A stretch of DNA of 64,000 bases from contig CANJKZ010000179.1 in the NCBI GenBank assembly GCA_947471745.1, positions 372,001-436,000 on the forward strand. Reading direction: 5' to 3'. The notes beneath the pieces are model-generated. The model saw only the letters and a program-made list of their open reading frames with translations, was not told where the DNA came from and made no database searches. This document shows, piece by piece, positions 1 through 12,100 of the stretch (its first letter is position 1; the number at the start of each line of letters is the position of its first letter). A program made the position numbers and the translations under genes. Source of the stretch: Closterium sp. Naga37s-1. Lineage: Eukaryota > Streptophyta > Zygnematophyceae > Desmidiales > Closteriaceae.

Positions 1-998
1 GCCGCTCCCGGTAGGCAACAGCAGCCACTAAGTCCTCATCACTGCCCGTGTCATACCGGAACAGCCAGTCACTACCGTCTAGACGTAGCAACCGGTGCAA
101 GCACACTCTTAGGCGATCCATCCGGCGCTCTTCCTCGGTTTGCACGTGGGGTTTCGCCGGGGGTGGTGAGGGGGATGGTTTGGGTGGGGAGTGGTTGGGT
201 GCGGTGGAGGGAGGGGCGGCGAGAGGGGTGGAGGAGGAAGGGGAGGAGGAGGCGGGGGAGGAGGAGAGGGAGGAGGAGAGGGGGCCAGAGTGGGTGCCAA
301 AGAGCATGTCGCGCGGGTTGCTGGCCCACAGGGAAGAATGCACGCTGCTGCTGCTGCTGCTGGTGATGCTGCTGGTGCTGCTCTGCTGCTCGTCCTGCTG
401 GCGGCGGGAGGGAGGGCCGATGGGCTTCACTGCACCCATGCCATGCACGCCCTGCCCCTGCCCTTGCTGCTGCTGCTGCCCCTGCTGCTGCTGCTGCCCC
501 TGCTGCTGCCACTCCATGGGGTTACCACCAGGCCCTCCAAACGCACTGCTGCTGTTGCTGCCACTGCTGCTGTCTCCCATCCACTCCGCCCCCCCTCTCC
601 CCGCCCCCACTGCCCCTCCCCCCCACGGCGCCCCTGCAGGCGCAGGGGGGGAGGGGTGGCGGGGGAAGGGGAAGCCAGGGGGAGCAGAGGGGGAGGCCTG
701 CAGCAGGTGGTGCATGGGGGCGTGGGGGTGCCCCTGCGGGTGGCCCTGGGGGTGATCAAGCGCGTGGGCGTGTGCATGGGAGAGGGGGTTGGTGCCTCGC
801 ATGGCGTCTGGAGGAGCGAAGCTCGCATAGCTCTGTGCTAACTGGTCCAGACGTTCGTTCCTGCCCATGCCCATGTTCAAATCCATTCCCATGCCCATGC
901 CCGTATCCATGCCCCTGTGTATTCCTTGTTGATTCATCCCCATCCCCATGCCCATGTCCATGCCCATGCCATCCATGCCGTTCCCACGCTGCTGCCAT

Positions 999-1031
<33 letters not shown>

Positions 1032-2523
1032 GGCTGTTGCTGCTGCTGTAAGTGTGGGTGCGGCTGGGAGGAGAAGAACGAGGAGGACGCGTGCTGCTGC
1101 TGCTGCTGCTGTTGCTGGTACTGAGGTGTGAAGGGAGCAGCAGCAGCAGCACCCAGCAGCCCAGCAGCAGGAGGCATCCCAGACACACCCATAGCCGGCG
1201 ACCCAACCGCACCAAACGCCCCCCGCCCTCCCCCCAGCCCCATTCCGCCTCCCCCTCCCCCGCCCATCCTCCCCCCGCCCCCCCCATAACCCTGCGCCAG
1301 CAGATCCGCGTACAGGTTGGGGGTGGAGTGGCTAGGGCCCTCCACTTCCCTATGGGGGCCGCCTGGGGCGGGGGAGGCAGAGAGGGAGGAGAGCGAGGGG
1401 AGGAAGGGGGGTGCGGTGAGCAGCGACTGCTGCTGCTGGGGGGGCAGGTCGGAGAACTTGGGGAGATGCGCCAGTGTGCTGTACTGGCGCGCGGAGGGGG
1501 AGGGGTGGGCGGCGGAGGAGGCGGAGAGGAGGGGGGACATGTTAGGGGGAGGGCGGGAGAGCGAGGGGCGGGCGGAGAAGGGGTCGCGGGAGAGAAAGGG
1601 GTCGTGGAGGGGGGGCGGGGGGGAAGAGGCGTCAAAGGAGGAGCGGCGGTGGGCGGTGAGGGCGAGGGGGTTGGGTAGAGAGAGCGGGTCGGTGAGAGAG
1701 AGGGAGTCGGGGAGGGGATCAGGGGAAAAGAGATGATCCTCTGGGGGAAGGGCGGGAGGGATGGGATGTGCTCTGTTGGGTGCACCTGCACTAGCTGTAC
1801 CGCCACCACCACCATACCCACCGACACTGCCGGCGGTACTAGCACCACCGACAGCAGCGGCGGAAGCAGCAGCAGCCGCAGCAGCAGCAGCAGCAGCAGT
1901 AGCAGCAGCAGTAGCAGCAGCCCCAAGCATGCTGGAGCGTGCACCAGCCCCCACTCCAATCCCTCCGACCCCTCCACCCCCACTCCCATCCGCCCCGCCT
2001 CTCTTCCCCTTCCCCCCGTCCCCTCCCCCCTTCCCGCCCGCCTTCCCGCCACCACCCCCAGAGCGGGCAGCGGGCAGGGGCACGGGCTGGCCGTGCAGGT
2101 CAAACAGTCCCCCCCAGAACTCGTCTAGAATGGCTGCAAACTGCCTTCTTGCTCCCCTGCCTAGCCCAGACACGCGTGATAGGCTGCCGCTGCCGCTGCC
2201 GCCCATGCTGCCACTGCCGCCCATGCTGCCGCCCATGGCACCTGGCCCAGACGGCAGAGCGCCGAGCCCATCGCCGTCACTGCCCCTCGCGGAAGCTGCA
2301 GCAGCGGACGCAAGCAGTGAGGAGTGCTGGCGCGGTTGGGAGTGGTGCAGAAGGTCAGAGAGGGATCCAGACCCGCAGGGGCTGCCTACGCTGCTGCGCG
2401 CGCCAGTGAAGGGCGCAGCCTGGGCGGACGGGGGGGAGGGCGTGCGGGGGACAGGGGCGGGGAGGAGGGGGGCGGAGTCGGGCAGAGGTGGGGATTTGGA
2501 CAGGGCTGACCGAGCCAGGTGGG

Positions 2524-2561
<38 letters not shown>

Positions 2562-5500
2562 GGGTGGGTGTGGTGCTGCTGCTGTGGTTTGCCTCCTTCC
2601 ACCTTTCCACCCGCCACACCGGCTGCAACCGTTGCTGCTGATGCTGCTTTAACTACTGCAGCTGAAGCTGCTGCTGCTACTGATGCTACCACGACTGGTG
2701 GTGGGGCTGCGGCAGGAGCAGAGGCGGCTACTCCTCCCGGCTCTGCAACCCCTCCCACCGCCACCACCCACTTCTCCTGCTCCTCCACCTCCATCTCCCC
2801 TGCGCCCTCCACCCCTGCCTCTGCTTCCACCCCTGTCCCCACTTCCCCACCTACCACTGCTTCTGCTGCTGCACATCCCTCCGCTCCCGCCCTTCCCTCC
2901 GTGCCCGCCTTGCCCTCCGCCTCTCCCCCACCGTCTCCCTCCACCCGGTGCCTCTTCGCATCCCCTGCGCCCCCACCCTCCAGCCCCTCCTCCGCTGCCT
3001 CCCTCTCCCCCCGCCTCTCCCCCTTTCCCGCGGGCACAACAGAACCCTCCGCCTGCTCGCCCATCCCACTGTCGCCACCACCACCACCACCACCCGCGCC
3101 CATCCCCCCTTCCCCAGCCCGCGCTTCCCCTCCGCCCAGGGGCGTCCGGGAGTGCGCCACTGTTTCCATGGGCGCCCTGCCCGCCCCCCCACCTGCCGCC
3201 TCTGGCTGCCCATCCAGGTTAGTCTGCCCTCGCCCCTCTTCCACGCCTTCTCCTTGCTGCTCCACTGTCCCATCCTCTCTACCATCCCAGCCCTTCCCTT
3301 CCTTCCCTTTCCCTTCCTCCCCTTCATCCCCACCCTCTGCATCCTTTCCGTTTTCCCCATCCAGTCGGCCCTCTAGCCTGCCCGCGCTACCCTCCTCTTC
3401 TGCTCCCCCCGCCCCCCCCGCGTCCCCAACGTCCATGGCCTCCCGTGTCAACGCCTCCTCCCCCCCACCTCCCTCCACCACCTCTTTCTCTCCCCCTCGC
3501 TGCTCCCCACCCACTTCCACCTCCGCTTCCTCCTTCCTCTCCGTTTCCCTTTCCTCTAGCCTTTCCACTTCCCCTCCCACCTCCACTTTCCCCTCGCCTT
3601 TCTCCTCCCTCCCCCCGTCCTCTCCCGTCTCCCCCTTCCCCTCCATGCCCCTACCGCCCGCCTCCATGGCCTCCCCAATCGCCCCCAATGCCTCCACACT
3701 CCCGTTCTTCCCCGCCTCGCCATGAGCCTTCTCAGTGCCCTGCTCTCTCGCTTCCGTATCTGCTTCTCCGCCTTCCCCACTCTCCTCTCTCTCCCCGCCC
3801 CCCTCCCCTTGCTCCTCTCCCTCTCCTTTTTCCTCTCCCTCCGCTCCTTCCCCTCCCTCGCCTCCCTGTCCCGCACGCCCTGTCGCCATACCTGCCCTCT
3901 CTACCACGCGCATCCCCTCACTCACCTCGTCCGCACCTACCACGCCCTCGCTCCTCGCCGCCTCCCCACGCTCCCTGCCCGTCTGCTCGTTGCCCATCTC
4001 CCCTTGCTCGCTCGTCTCCCCGAGCCCCGCTGTTTCCCCCCCAATGTCCCCTGCGCCTGCACCACTATCGCCCAGCCCAGTGCCCCCACCAGTGCCATGG
4101 CGCACACCCGCCACGCCATCCGCCAGAGTCACCGCTCTATCAAACGGAACCACCACCACCCCCTCCCCCTTGCCTCCGCCCCCCTCCCCACCATTCTTCT
4201 CCTCCTCGCCGCTCTCCTCCTGCTCTGTCTCCGCGCTCCCCTCTCCTCGCATCACCCCCTCCCTGTCAGCACACGAAGCCTTCTCAGCAGATGGAACCTT
4301 CTCAGCAGGCGAAACCATGTCAGTGGATAAAACCGTTTCAGCAGATGAAACCTTCTCAACAGATGAAACCTTCTCAACAGATGAAATCGGTGCGGGTGCA
4401 ACCGGTACAGGTGCAACCAGTGCAGCTGCAACCGGGGCGGGGGCAATTGGTGACGGTACAACCGGTGCAGGGGCAGGCAGCACAGGGTCGCCTACACGCC
4501 CTTCACCCGCCACTCCCGGTGCCAGCACCGCTTGTTGAGGCGCCTCAAAACCTGGTGCCAACACCGCCTCTCCCCCTACCACACCCTTTTCGCCCTCTCC
4601 CCTCCTCTCCTCCCCTGCCTTCCCACCTGCAGCAACAGCTGCTGCTGCTGCCGCTCCCGCACCTGTTGCGGCTGCGCCTGCTGCTGCTGTGGCCGTTGCT
4701 GCGGCTGCCACGGCACGCACGGAGACAGCGAGCTCCTCCCCACCAAGCCGGCCTGCTTGTAGCTGCGCCCCCCCCTCCTTCACCTGCCACTGCTCGCCAC
4801 CTGCCGCTGACAGCATGCTGGCTCTCCCCGCCCCCTGCCTGCCCCTCTCCGCCTCCCTGCCACTTCCCCCCTGCACGCCCACACCTGCGCCCACACCTGC
4901 GCCCACACCTGCGCCCATTCCTCCGCCCACCTCCCTCTCCGCCACACACCCCGACACCGACGCTGCTCGCTGCACTCGCATGCGCTCCCCACCCACTCCC
5001 GCTCCCACTCCACCCATACCGCCACCGCCACTGCCACTGCTGCTACCATACCCACCCACCCCCTCTGATACCACACCCCTCACGCCCTCCCCCACCTCCC
5101 CCCTGTCCCCCCCATGCTGCCGCTGCTGCCCCCCCACGCGCCTCCTCAGAGCACTGTTCCACGACCCCCCCTCCGCGCCCTCCCCCTTCTCCCCCGCCCT
5201 CTCCCCCCCTCTCTCCGCGCCAGGCAGCAACACTGGCAGCGGCCCAGACACAGGGGACGCGGAGGGGCGGGGCAGCTCCCATGTTCCCCCCGCGCCCGCC
5301 CTGCCCTCTCTTTCCGCCCCCCACCGCGCCTCCCCGCCCCGCCTGTCCTGCGCTGCTGCCAGTGGCAGGGGGCGGGGGCGGCGGAGAGAGGTGGGGGCGG
5401 AGGCGGAGGAGGGGGAGGGCGCGGAGAGGGAGGCGGAGGCGGAGTGGGAGAGCAGCAATCGGCGCTGCTGCTCGTCCTCCGACCGTAGCGGCAGCAGCAT

Positions 5501-8404
5501 CAGCCAAAGCAGCCCGCCCACCATGCCGCCCACCAGCGCCGTCCCGCCAAACACCGCCACTAGCTGCCGAACGTTGCGCCACACAGCGGACGGCGACAGC
5601 CCCACCGCCAGCCCCTCCCCGTCGTCCTCCTCCCCTTCCCCCGCAGACAAAAACTCCCCCGCGACCACCCAGTCCCACAGCCCCATTCCCCCGATATCAT
5701 CCCCGTCTGCCCCCCCTGCGACGGCCTCTGCCGTGGCAAAGCGCAGCAGTGCATCCCCGAGGAACCACACAGAGAGGGCGCAGGCAGAGAGGCACGCCGC
5801 CCAGCTGACGAGCTCCAGCGCGGGCCCAACGCGGTGGCGCCCCATGAGCGCGGGGGACGCCGCCAGACGCACCAGGGGGACGGCTGCAAGCGGGAGGAGG
5901 AGGGCTAGAAGGAGCTGGGAGTGCGAGAGGAGGGAGAGAGTTGCGCCGTCGCCGAGAGTGAGGGAGAGGAGGAGCAGGAGCGGGAGGGTGAGGGCGCGGG
6001 TGAGGAGGAAGCGGTGCCAGGGGCGCAGGTGCACGTGGGCGAAGGTGGAGGCGGAGAGCTGGCCTGCGTAGGCATTGGTTGGGGTGGAGAGGTGGAAGGA
6101 GGAGAGGAGAGCGAGGGAGGTGAAGGTGGGAGCCACGTTGCCGTTCACCACCTGCTCTACCAGCCGGTACACGCCCCACAGCCGCACCACCCGCCCCTCC
6201 CCGCCCCCCTCCACCCCTTCAAACCCCTCTCCATCTTCCTGTCCGCCTGCCCCGCCCCCGTCCGCCCCCGTGCCCTGGCCTACAGCAGAGGCCCCCAGGA
6301 GCAGCGCGAGCGTGGCGGCAGCGGCGAGCAGCTGGGAGCGAATGAAGTCGCGGCGGTACTGCTGCTGCTGGGGGGACGGCGGGTGGAGGGGGGCTGAGGG
6401 GGAGAGGGAGGCGGAGGAGGGGGACGCGGGGGCGAGGGGATGGGTGGTGGAGGGGTGGAAGGCGGAGGCGGAGGTGTCACGAGGGGAGGATGGCGGGTCA
6501 GGTGGCGGTTCCATGAGATCGCGCGCGCTTGGGTCGTCCTGGGGGGTGGGTGGCCGAGAGAGGGAGGGGAGGAGCGGGGGGGGAAGGCAAGGCGCGTGCT
6601 TAACATGCATGGGCGTTTCGCGTTGGGAGGGCGACTGCTGTGGGGGCATGGGCGTTGATATGTGGGAGAAAGGAGGCGCCTAGATGGCGAGAAGTGCGCA
6701 TGAGGGAACACAACGCACCTGCACCACGAGCGCGGAGAGCAGCAGGAAGCGGTGCGGCAGGGCGAGGGCGCCGATGGCGGCGAGCACGAGGTGCAGCGAG
6801 GCGGGCGGCACTGCTGGCAGCAGCGCGGCTGAGAGCGAGGCGAGCAGGAAGGCGGGACCCGCGAGGAGGGATTGCAGGGCCGCGCAGAGCAGCGCGAGGA
6901 GTGCGCACGCCACACATGCTGACACCGCCTGGTGCGCCTGTCAGGGGGGGGAGAGGGCGGGGAAGAGAGAGAGGGGGGAAGGGAGAGGGAGTGAGAGGGA
7001 GGCGAGCAGGAAGGCGGGGCCCGCGAGGAGACACTGCCGAGCCGCGCAGAGGAGCGCGAGGAGTGCGCACGCCACACATGCTGACACCGCCTGGTGCGCC
7101 TGGGGGGGGGAAGTGCAAGGGGGCAGGGAGAGAGAAGAGGAGTGGAAGGGAGAACGAGAGGGAGTGTTAGGGTGTGAGAGGAAGTGGAGAAGCGGGAGAG
7201 AGACTAATGGGAGGAGCAGCACGGAGCGACAGTGACGCGCACAGACACACACACATTGGGATGCACAAAGCAGAAACTGGCAGGCAGGGAGGCAGGCAAA
7301 CCAGCTCTCCCCACACCCAATTTCACCCCCTTCCCCGTCCCCCCACCTGCGGCAGGGGCAGTTGGAGCAGCAGCACGCCCGAGCCCGCGGCGAGCAGCAG
7401 CGCCGCCTTGAAGGGCACCCCCAGCAGCTGCTGTAGCGCCACCGCGCTGCCCAACACCTGGGGGAAGAAAGGGGGGAGGGGGCCGGCCGGGGGGAACGGG
7501 AAGGATGGGGGACGGGAGGAAGCGTGCAGCAGCAGCGCCGCCTTGAACGGCACCCCCAGCAGCTGCTGTAGCGCCACCGCGCTGCCTAGCACCTGGGGGA
7601 TGGGGGAGGTGTGTGGAACAGTGGGGAGAATGGGGGGGTAACGGGGGGAAAGGGTGGGAAGGAGGAGGTGCGTGTGGGGTGTGCAGCGAGTGTGTGTTGC
7701 GGTGGAAGGTCGGGTGGTGTGTGTGCCAAGCGGAAAGGACGCGAGAAGGTGAGTGGGAGATGGCGATAGGGATGCGGATGGAGAAAGGGGGTGAGGGTGG
7801 GGATGCGGATGGGGATGGGAACAGGGAGTGGCGAACGTACCGTGACGAGGTCGAACCAGAGCACGGACGCCTCGCAGATGAACCACACCAGCCGGCAGAA
7901 CGCGCGCGGATACTCGCGCACAATCACCTGCGCGCCGCGCAAGTGGTCACGCGGGAAGTGACAGGGAGGGTGGGTCGGAAGGGAGGGGATGTTGGGGGGG
8001 GAAGGAGCAGTGAAGGGGAGGATTGGCAGCGGGCAATGCGGCGAAAGACGGGATCTGACTGGCAAAAAGCTTCGCAGGCGAGAGGAGAGCGTGCCGGGCG
8101 GACGATGAAGCGCGGAGCGACGAAACCCGTGGATCAGGGCAGGAAAGCCTAAAACAGTTCTTATAAGGCAGCGCGGCGGCGCGAGGCTCACGAGCGGCAG
8201 CGACTGGCGCGTGGCGAAGGCGACGCGCATGGCGAGGAGGTTGAGCAGCAGCGCGAGCCCGTGCGCGAAGGCGAAGGCCCACGCGAGCTGCGCGCCGAAC
8301 TGCGACCCCGCCTCCGCCATCGTCGCCACGCTCCCCGCGTTGAACGACCCCACCGCCAGCGCGAGCGTCGTCCCCAGCACCGCCTGGATCCGCCACAGCG
8401 CCAT
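1..8404 (-). CDS. EIN2: EIN2-like protein: NRAMP-like membrane domain plus giant C-terminal (CEND) region, 3' end outside window
   Basis: EIN2 is the ER-membrane protein that relays the ethylene signal; its cleaved C-terminus acts in nucleus and cytoplasm. Exons read on the minus strand are 8404-8192, 7927-7841, 7457-7347, 6937-6719 and 6538 to beyond 1, all joined in phase 0 at GT/AG sites. Residues 1 to about 565 follow the EIN2 NRAMP domain: MAEAGSQFG near the start matches the plant IEGGARFG region, and [16 protein letters not shown] (near 5840) matches plant IPLFRIASSRQIMGVH. Exon 5 is open in one frame for all 6,538 bases. It carries a Glu/Gly-rich stretch (roughly 5200-2700), Gln runs (2526-2561, 1097-1117, 1001-1026), [14 protein letters not shown] (2128-2087, about residue 1681), and near the window edge [11 protein letters not shown], matching plant EIN2 LEGSEWLFR. 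At least 2,389 residues are visible against about 1,294 in Arabidopsis. The ATG at 8404 aligns with the plant N-terminus. Homology is from memory of the family, not a search. Confidence 0.93.
6992..7099 (-). pseudogene. truncated extra copy of EIN2 exon 4 inside intron 3
   Basis: About 36 codons repeat the first half of exon 4 (6937-6719): [20 protein letters not shown] and onward to LLASLS. The copy then ends in low-complexity sequence without a donor. Of seven differing codons five are synonymous; two change a residue (Arg/Leu, Cys/Ser). The copies start 162 bp apart. The 6937 copy is taken as the real exon because it continues into the EIN2 sequence ending in ALPHRFLLL and has a GT donor after 6719. 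Confidence 0.88.
7527..7592 (-). pseudogene. truncated extra copy of EIN2 exon 3 inside intron 2
   Basis: Begins after a pyrimidine-AG acceptor exactly like the real exon 3 (7457-7347) and encodes the same 22 residues ([20 protein letters not shown] then LL). It then runs into unrelated pyrimidine-rich sequence with no good donor. The nucleotide differences from the real exon (CTA/TTG, CCG/CCC, CTG/CTC) are all synonymous. The two copies start 135 bp apart, as in a tandem duplication. Confidence 0.88.
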
Positions 8405-9164
8405 GGCGGAAAAACGGGAGCTGCTGGAAGATTCTCGTGAACGAATCTAATGTGCCGTCGTTAGGGGGTTTGCCGTCGTGAGGGGATGCGGCGGCGTGAG
8501 TGGATGTGCCCGCGATGGGCACATTCCCGGCGACTGGCGCATGGCGGGTGCGCGGCGACGGGGAAAAAGGGAATGACGAGCACGACTAGATAATCGTAAC
8601 TAAAAACTGGATAATGAAGTCATGAAGAGGCTGACGGGCGAAAGTGATAATAATGAAGTGGGATGATGGAGGTGGAGGATGTGGCATGCAGGAGGCTGAA
8701 ATCCAGGGAACTCCTGAAAATAGGTTGGGCGACGGTGAGTGATTCTCGCGAGACTCGTAATATTACCATACCAGTTCCCAAGGGAAGAAGAAATCCCTCA
8801 AACCGACTCACTTTATTACGAGAATGCATAAAATGGTGGAGCAAGACGGGTAGATTGATTCAAGAGTCGCTTCTATCGCGTACACCTCATTCACCCAAAC
8901 TGCTCACGACTCTCCAGCTCTCCTTCCCCTCAGTCCCATCACATCGCTCGTCTCTCGAATCTCGATTTATCAGCGTCGCCTGCGAGTGCCGCTTCGTCAG
9001 ACAAAAATCCCCTCTCCCGTCGCTTCTCTCGTCTGGATCCCGCGACTCACGCTCGATTCCCTCGCGATCTCCACGACCCGCGCGTCAATCTCGTTGCCTA
9101 ATTTCGCACTCCAATAAATTCGTCGTCGTCGCGATAAAAGCGAGCGAGCGAGCGCGCGTTCAGC
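8405..9164. promoter_or_regulatory. divergent promoter region between EIN2-like and RPN8
   Basis: This 760-bp non-coding stretch separates two start codons facing away from each other, so it must hold both promoters and 5' UTRs. The only element that stands out is ATAAAAG at 9134-9140, 25 bp before the RPN8 start, within a GCGA-rich run. That is too close to the ATG to be a confident TATA box. The middle (8580-8830) is more AT-rich than the flanking genes. Confidence 0.5.
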
Positions 9165-12100
9165 ATGGGGAAGGCTTTGGCGATCGAGAAGGTGGTGGTG
9201 CATCCGCTGGTGCTGCTGAGCATCGTGGACCATTACAACCGCGTCGCCAAGGACACGCACAAGCGCGTGCTCGGCGTGCTGCTCGGCGAGACGGCGCGCG
9301 GCCGCATCGACGTTACTAACAGCTACGCAGGTTAGGGTTGAGCGGGTCGCGGCGAGAAAGGTTATTCAGGAGTGGGTTGCGGCGGGGGAGAGTATTCAGG
9401 AGTGGATTTGAAGGTGCCTGCGAGAGCTGTCAGGCGTGGATGTGGGGGATCAGCGTGATCGATCAGCATGATTTGATCAGCTGCGCTTGCGCTAGCTTCC
9501 GTGTCAGCGTGCTCTCAGTCGCTGCAACTCGTGCACTGCCGTTGCGTCCCTCAACTTTATGGCCTACTCTATACCTGCCCTCTGGTGCTACACGATGCTG
9601 CGTGCTGCTGCGTGCGTGCATGATGCGTGGCTGGATGGTGTGCGCGCAGTGCCGTTCGAGGAGGACGACAAGGACGCGAGCATCTGGTTTTTGGATCACA
9701 ACTACCACGAGGCCATGTTCTCCATGTTCAAGAAAATCAACGGTGCGCCGCCCTGCCGCCCTGCTGCCCCGCTCCACGCTCGTTCCCCGCGCATCACTTG
9801 CCCGACGCCCACTCGCACCTGGCTTGTACGAGGCTTATTCGTTCTCGCCCGTCACAAGCTGCTGCTTGTTTCACGCCCGCAGTTCGTGAATGCGCCTCAC
9901 ACTCACCCATCATATGCCCTCGTGCATCCCATCTGCATGTGTGCCCCCCACCCCACCCCACTCCCTGCGATGCGGTGCGGTGCGGTGCGAGCAGCGAAGG
10001 AGCGAGTGGTGGGGTGGTACTCGACGGGCCCCAAGATCCGCGAGAGCGACCTCGACATCCAGGAGCTCTTCTACAAGTGCGCCAGCCATGCGCCCATGCA
10101 CCCACCCGTCCACCCATGCAATCAAACACACATGCACCCATCCACCCACCACACATCCACACATCCACCCATCCACTTATGCACACATGCACACATGCAG
10201 ACATGCAGACATGCACACATGCACACATGCACACATGCACACATGCACCCATCCATCCACCCATCCACGCACCTATCCATCCACCCGTGCACCCATCCAT
10301 CCATCCACCCATCCAACCATCCACCTATCCACCTACCCATGCGCCCATGTAACCCCCCACCCATGCGCCTATGCTTCCATGCGTGTATCCCCCCCTTGCT
10401 TCCCACAGCTACTGCAGCGATCCAGTGCTGGTGATCATAGACGTGCAGCCGCGCGAGCTGGCCATCCCCTCGCAGGCCTACTGCACCGTCGAGGACGTCA
10501 AGGAGGTGCGCGGCGGTGGGTAGCGGCGTGTGGCGTAGCTGAGGCGAGGTGGGGAGTGATGAGGCGTGGCGAGGGGGTGATGAGGGGTGATGAGGCGTTG
10601 CACACAAAGCAGTGTATGGACTTCTTTGTGAGCCCTTTGTTGTGCTGTTGCGAGCATGGCACTGCCCTGCATGGCTGCAAGCAGGTCGCTGTGTTGTATG
10701 GCTCATTCGTTGCCACATGGTTGTTGTCATCTTGCATGGCATGGCATGGTGGAATGGCATGGCATCGGGTGGCGTGACATGGCATGGCATGGCGTGGCAT
10801 GGAGCAGGATGGCACGCAGAAGAGTCAGAAGGCGTTTGTGCACATCTCATCGGAGATCGGCGCATACGAGGCGGAGGAGATTGGTGAGCGGATAGATTAT
10901 ATGGTGCAGATGGTTGCGGAGGGTGGGAAGGCAGCGGGGTGGTATTATAGCGATGTATGCGCAACTCCTTGTCACCTCCGCCTTTTCCTCCTCGTGTGTC
11001 GTCTGCTCCCCGTTTCCCCCCCCAATACCCTGCCCTTCTTCGTGTCTCATGCCCCTGGCCCCGTCGCCACGTGCCCCCTCGCCCCCCCTGTCAGGCGTGG
11101 AGCATCTGCTGCGGGATGTGAAGGACGCCACCATCACCACGCTCGCCTCTGAGGTGCGCGCATCCATGCCCGCCCTGCCACGCGCACTCCAGCAATCACA
11201 GTGGCCATGCACTCGTGTGCCGCATGCCAATGCACTGCTCCTTCATTCATGTAACATATTTCTTATGCACACTGTGCTAGTTTGCATGCTCGCCGTGCTC
11301 CCTTATATCCCCCTGCTCTCTTGTGCCCCCTCCTCCTCCTCGCCATCCACACCCCCCCTCCCCCCCCGCTTCCCAGGTGAGTGATTCAAGTCAATTAAAG
11401 AATGCTCCCCATGCCCCCTTGTGCTCCCCAACCCGCCCACCTCCCCTCGTCTCCCTCGCACCCCCCAGGTGAGCGCCAAGCTGGTGGCGCTCAAGGGTCT
11501 GGAGTCACGCCTTCGACAGCTGAGGTCGTATCTGGACCTGGTGGCGGCGGGGCGGCTGCTTTTGAGTCGATTCAAGAATCCTCTTCCATGCCCCCTTGTG
11601 CTCCCTCACCCGCCCATCTCTGTGTTTTTTCCTCCCACTCAGGTGAGTGCGAAGCTGGTGGCGCTCAAGGGCCTGGAGTCACGGCTGAGGCAGCTGCGGT
11701 CGTACCTGGACCTGGTGGCAGCAGGGCGGCTGCCCCTGCGGGCGGACATCCTGTACGGCGTGCAGGACGCCTTCAACCTCCTGCCCAACCTCAACGTCGA
11801 CGACCTCGTCAAGGCCTTCGCTGGTAATTTCTCTCCGCTCCCTTCACTGCTCTGCAGTGCACTGCACGCAACACTGCCCAAAAGTCAGTGCGCATCATGA
11901 GAATATGTGCCTCACTCATTGCCCCGTTTGTTTCCTGCCCTGCTCCTCCCTGTCTGTTGGCGTGGCATGGCACCCATGGCACTGATGGCATGGCATGGCA
12001 GTGCGCACGAACGACATGACACTGGCGGTGTACGTGGCGTCACTGGTGCGGTCCATCATCGCGCTGCACAACCTCATCAACAACAAGGTCAGCGCTCTAG

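Noticed and set aside
5140..5150. Apparent in-frame TGA splitting EIN2 between membrane and C-terminal parts
   Set aside because: It arose from miscounting a G run. With the exact base count the frame reads through (WNSALRRRV) and agrees with the codon phase on both sides.
1761..5808. Long forward-strand frames (654 and 787 residues, Pro/Ser-rich)
   Set aside because: They are antisense shadows of the EIN2 large exon. The minus frame carries recognisable EIN2 motifs and acidic, non-random composition; the forward frames are only C/T-run translations.
9890..10434. His/Thr/Pro-rich frames over RPN8 intron 3
   Set aside because: Produced by ACATGCAC/CCATCCAC simple repeats within an intron defined by conserved flanking RPN8 exons.
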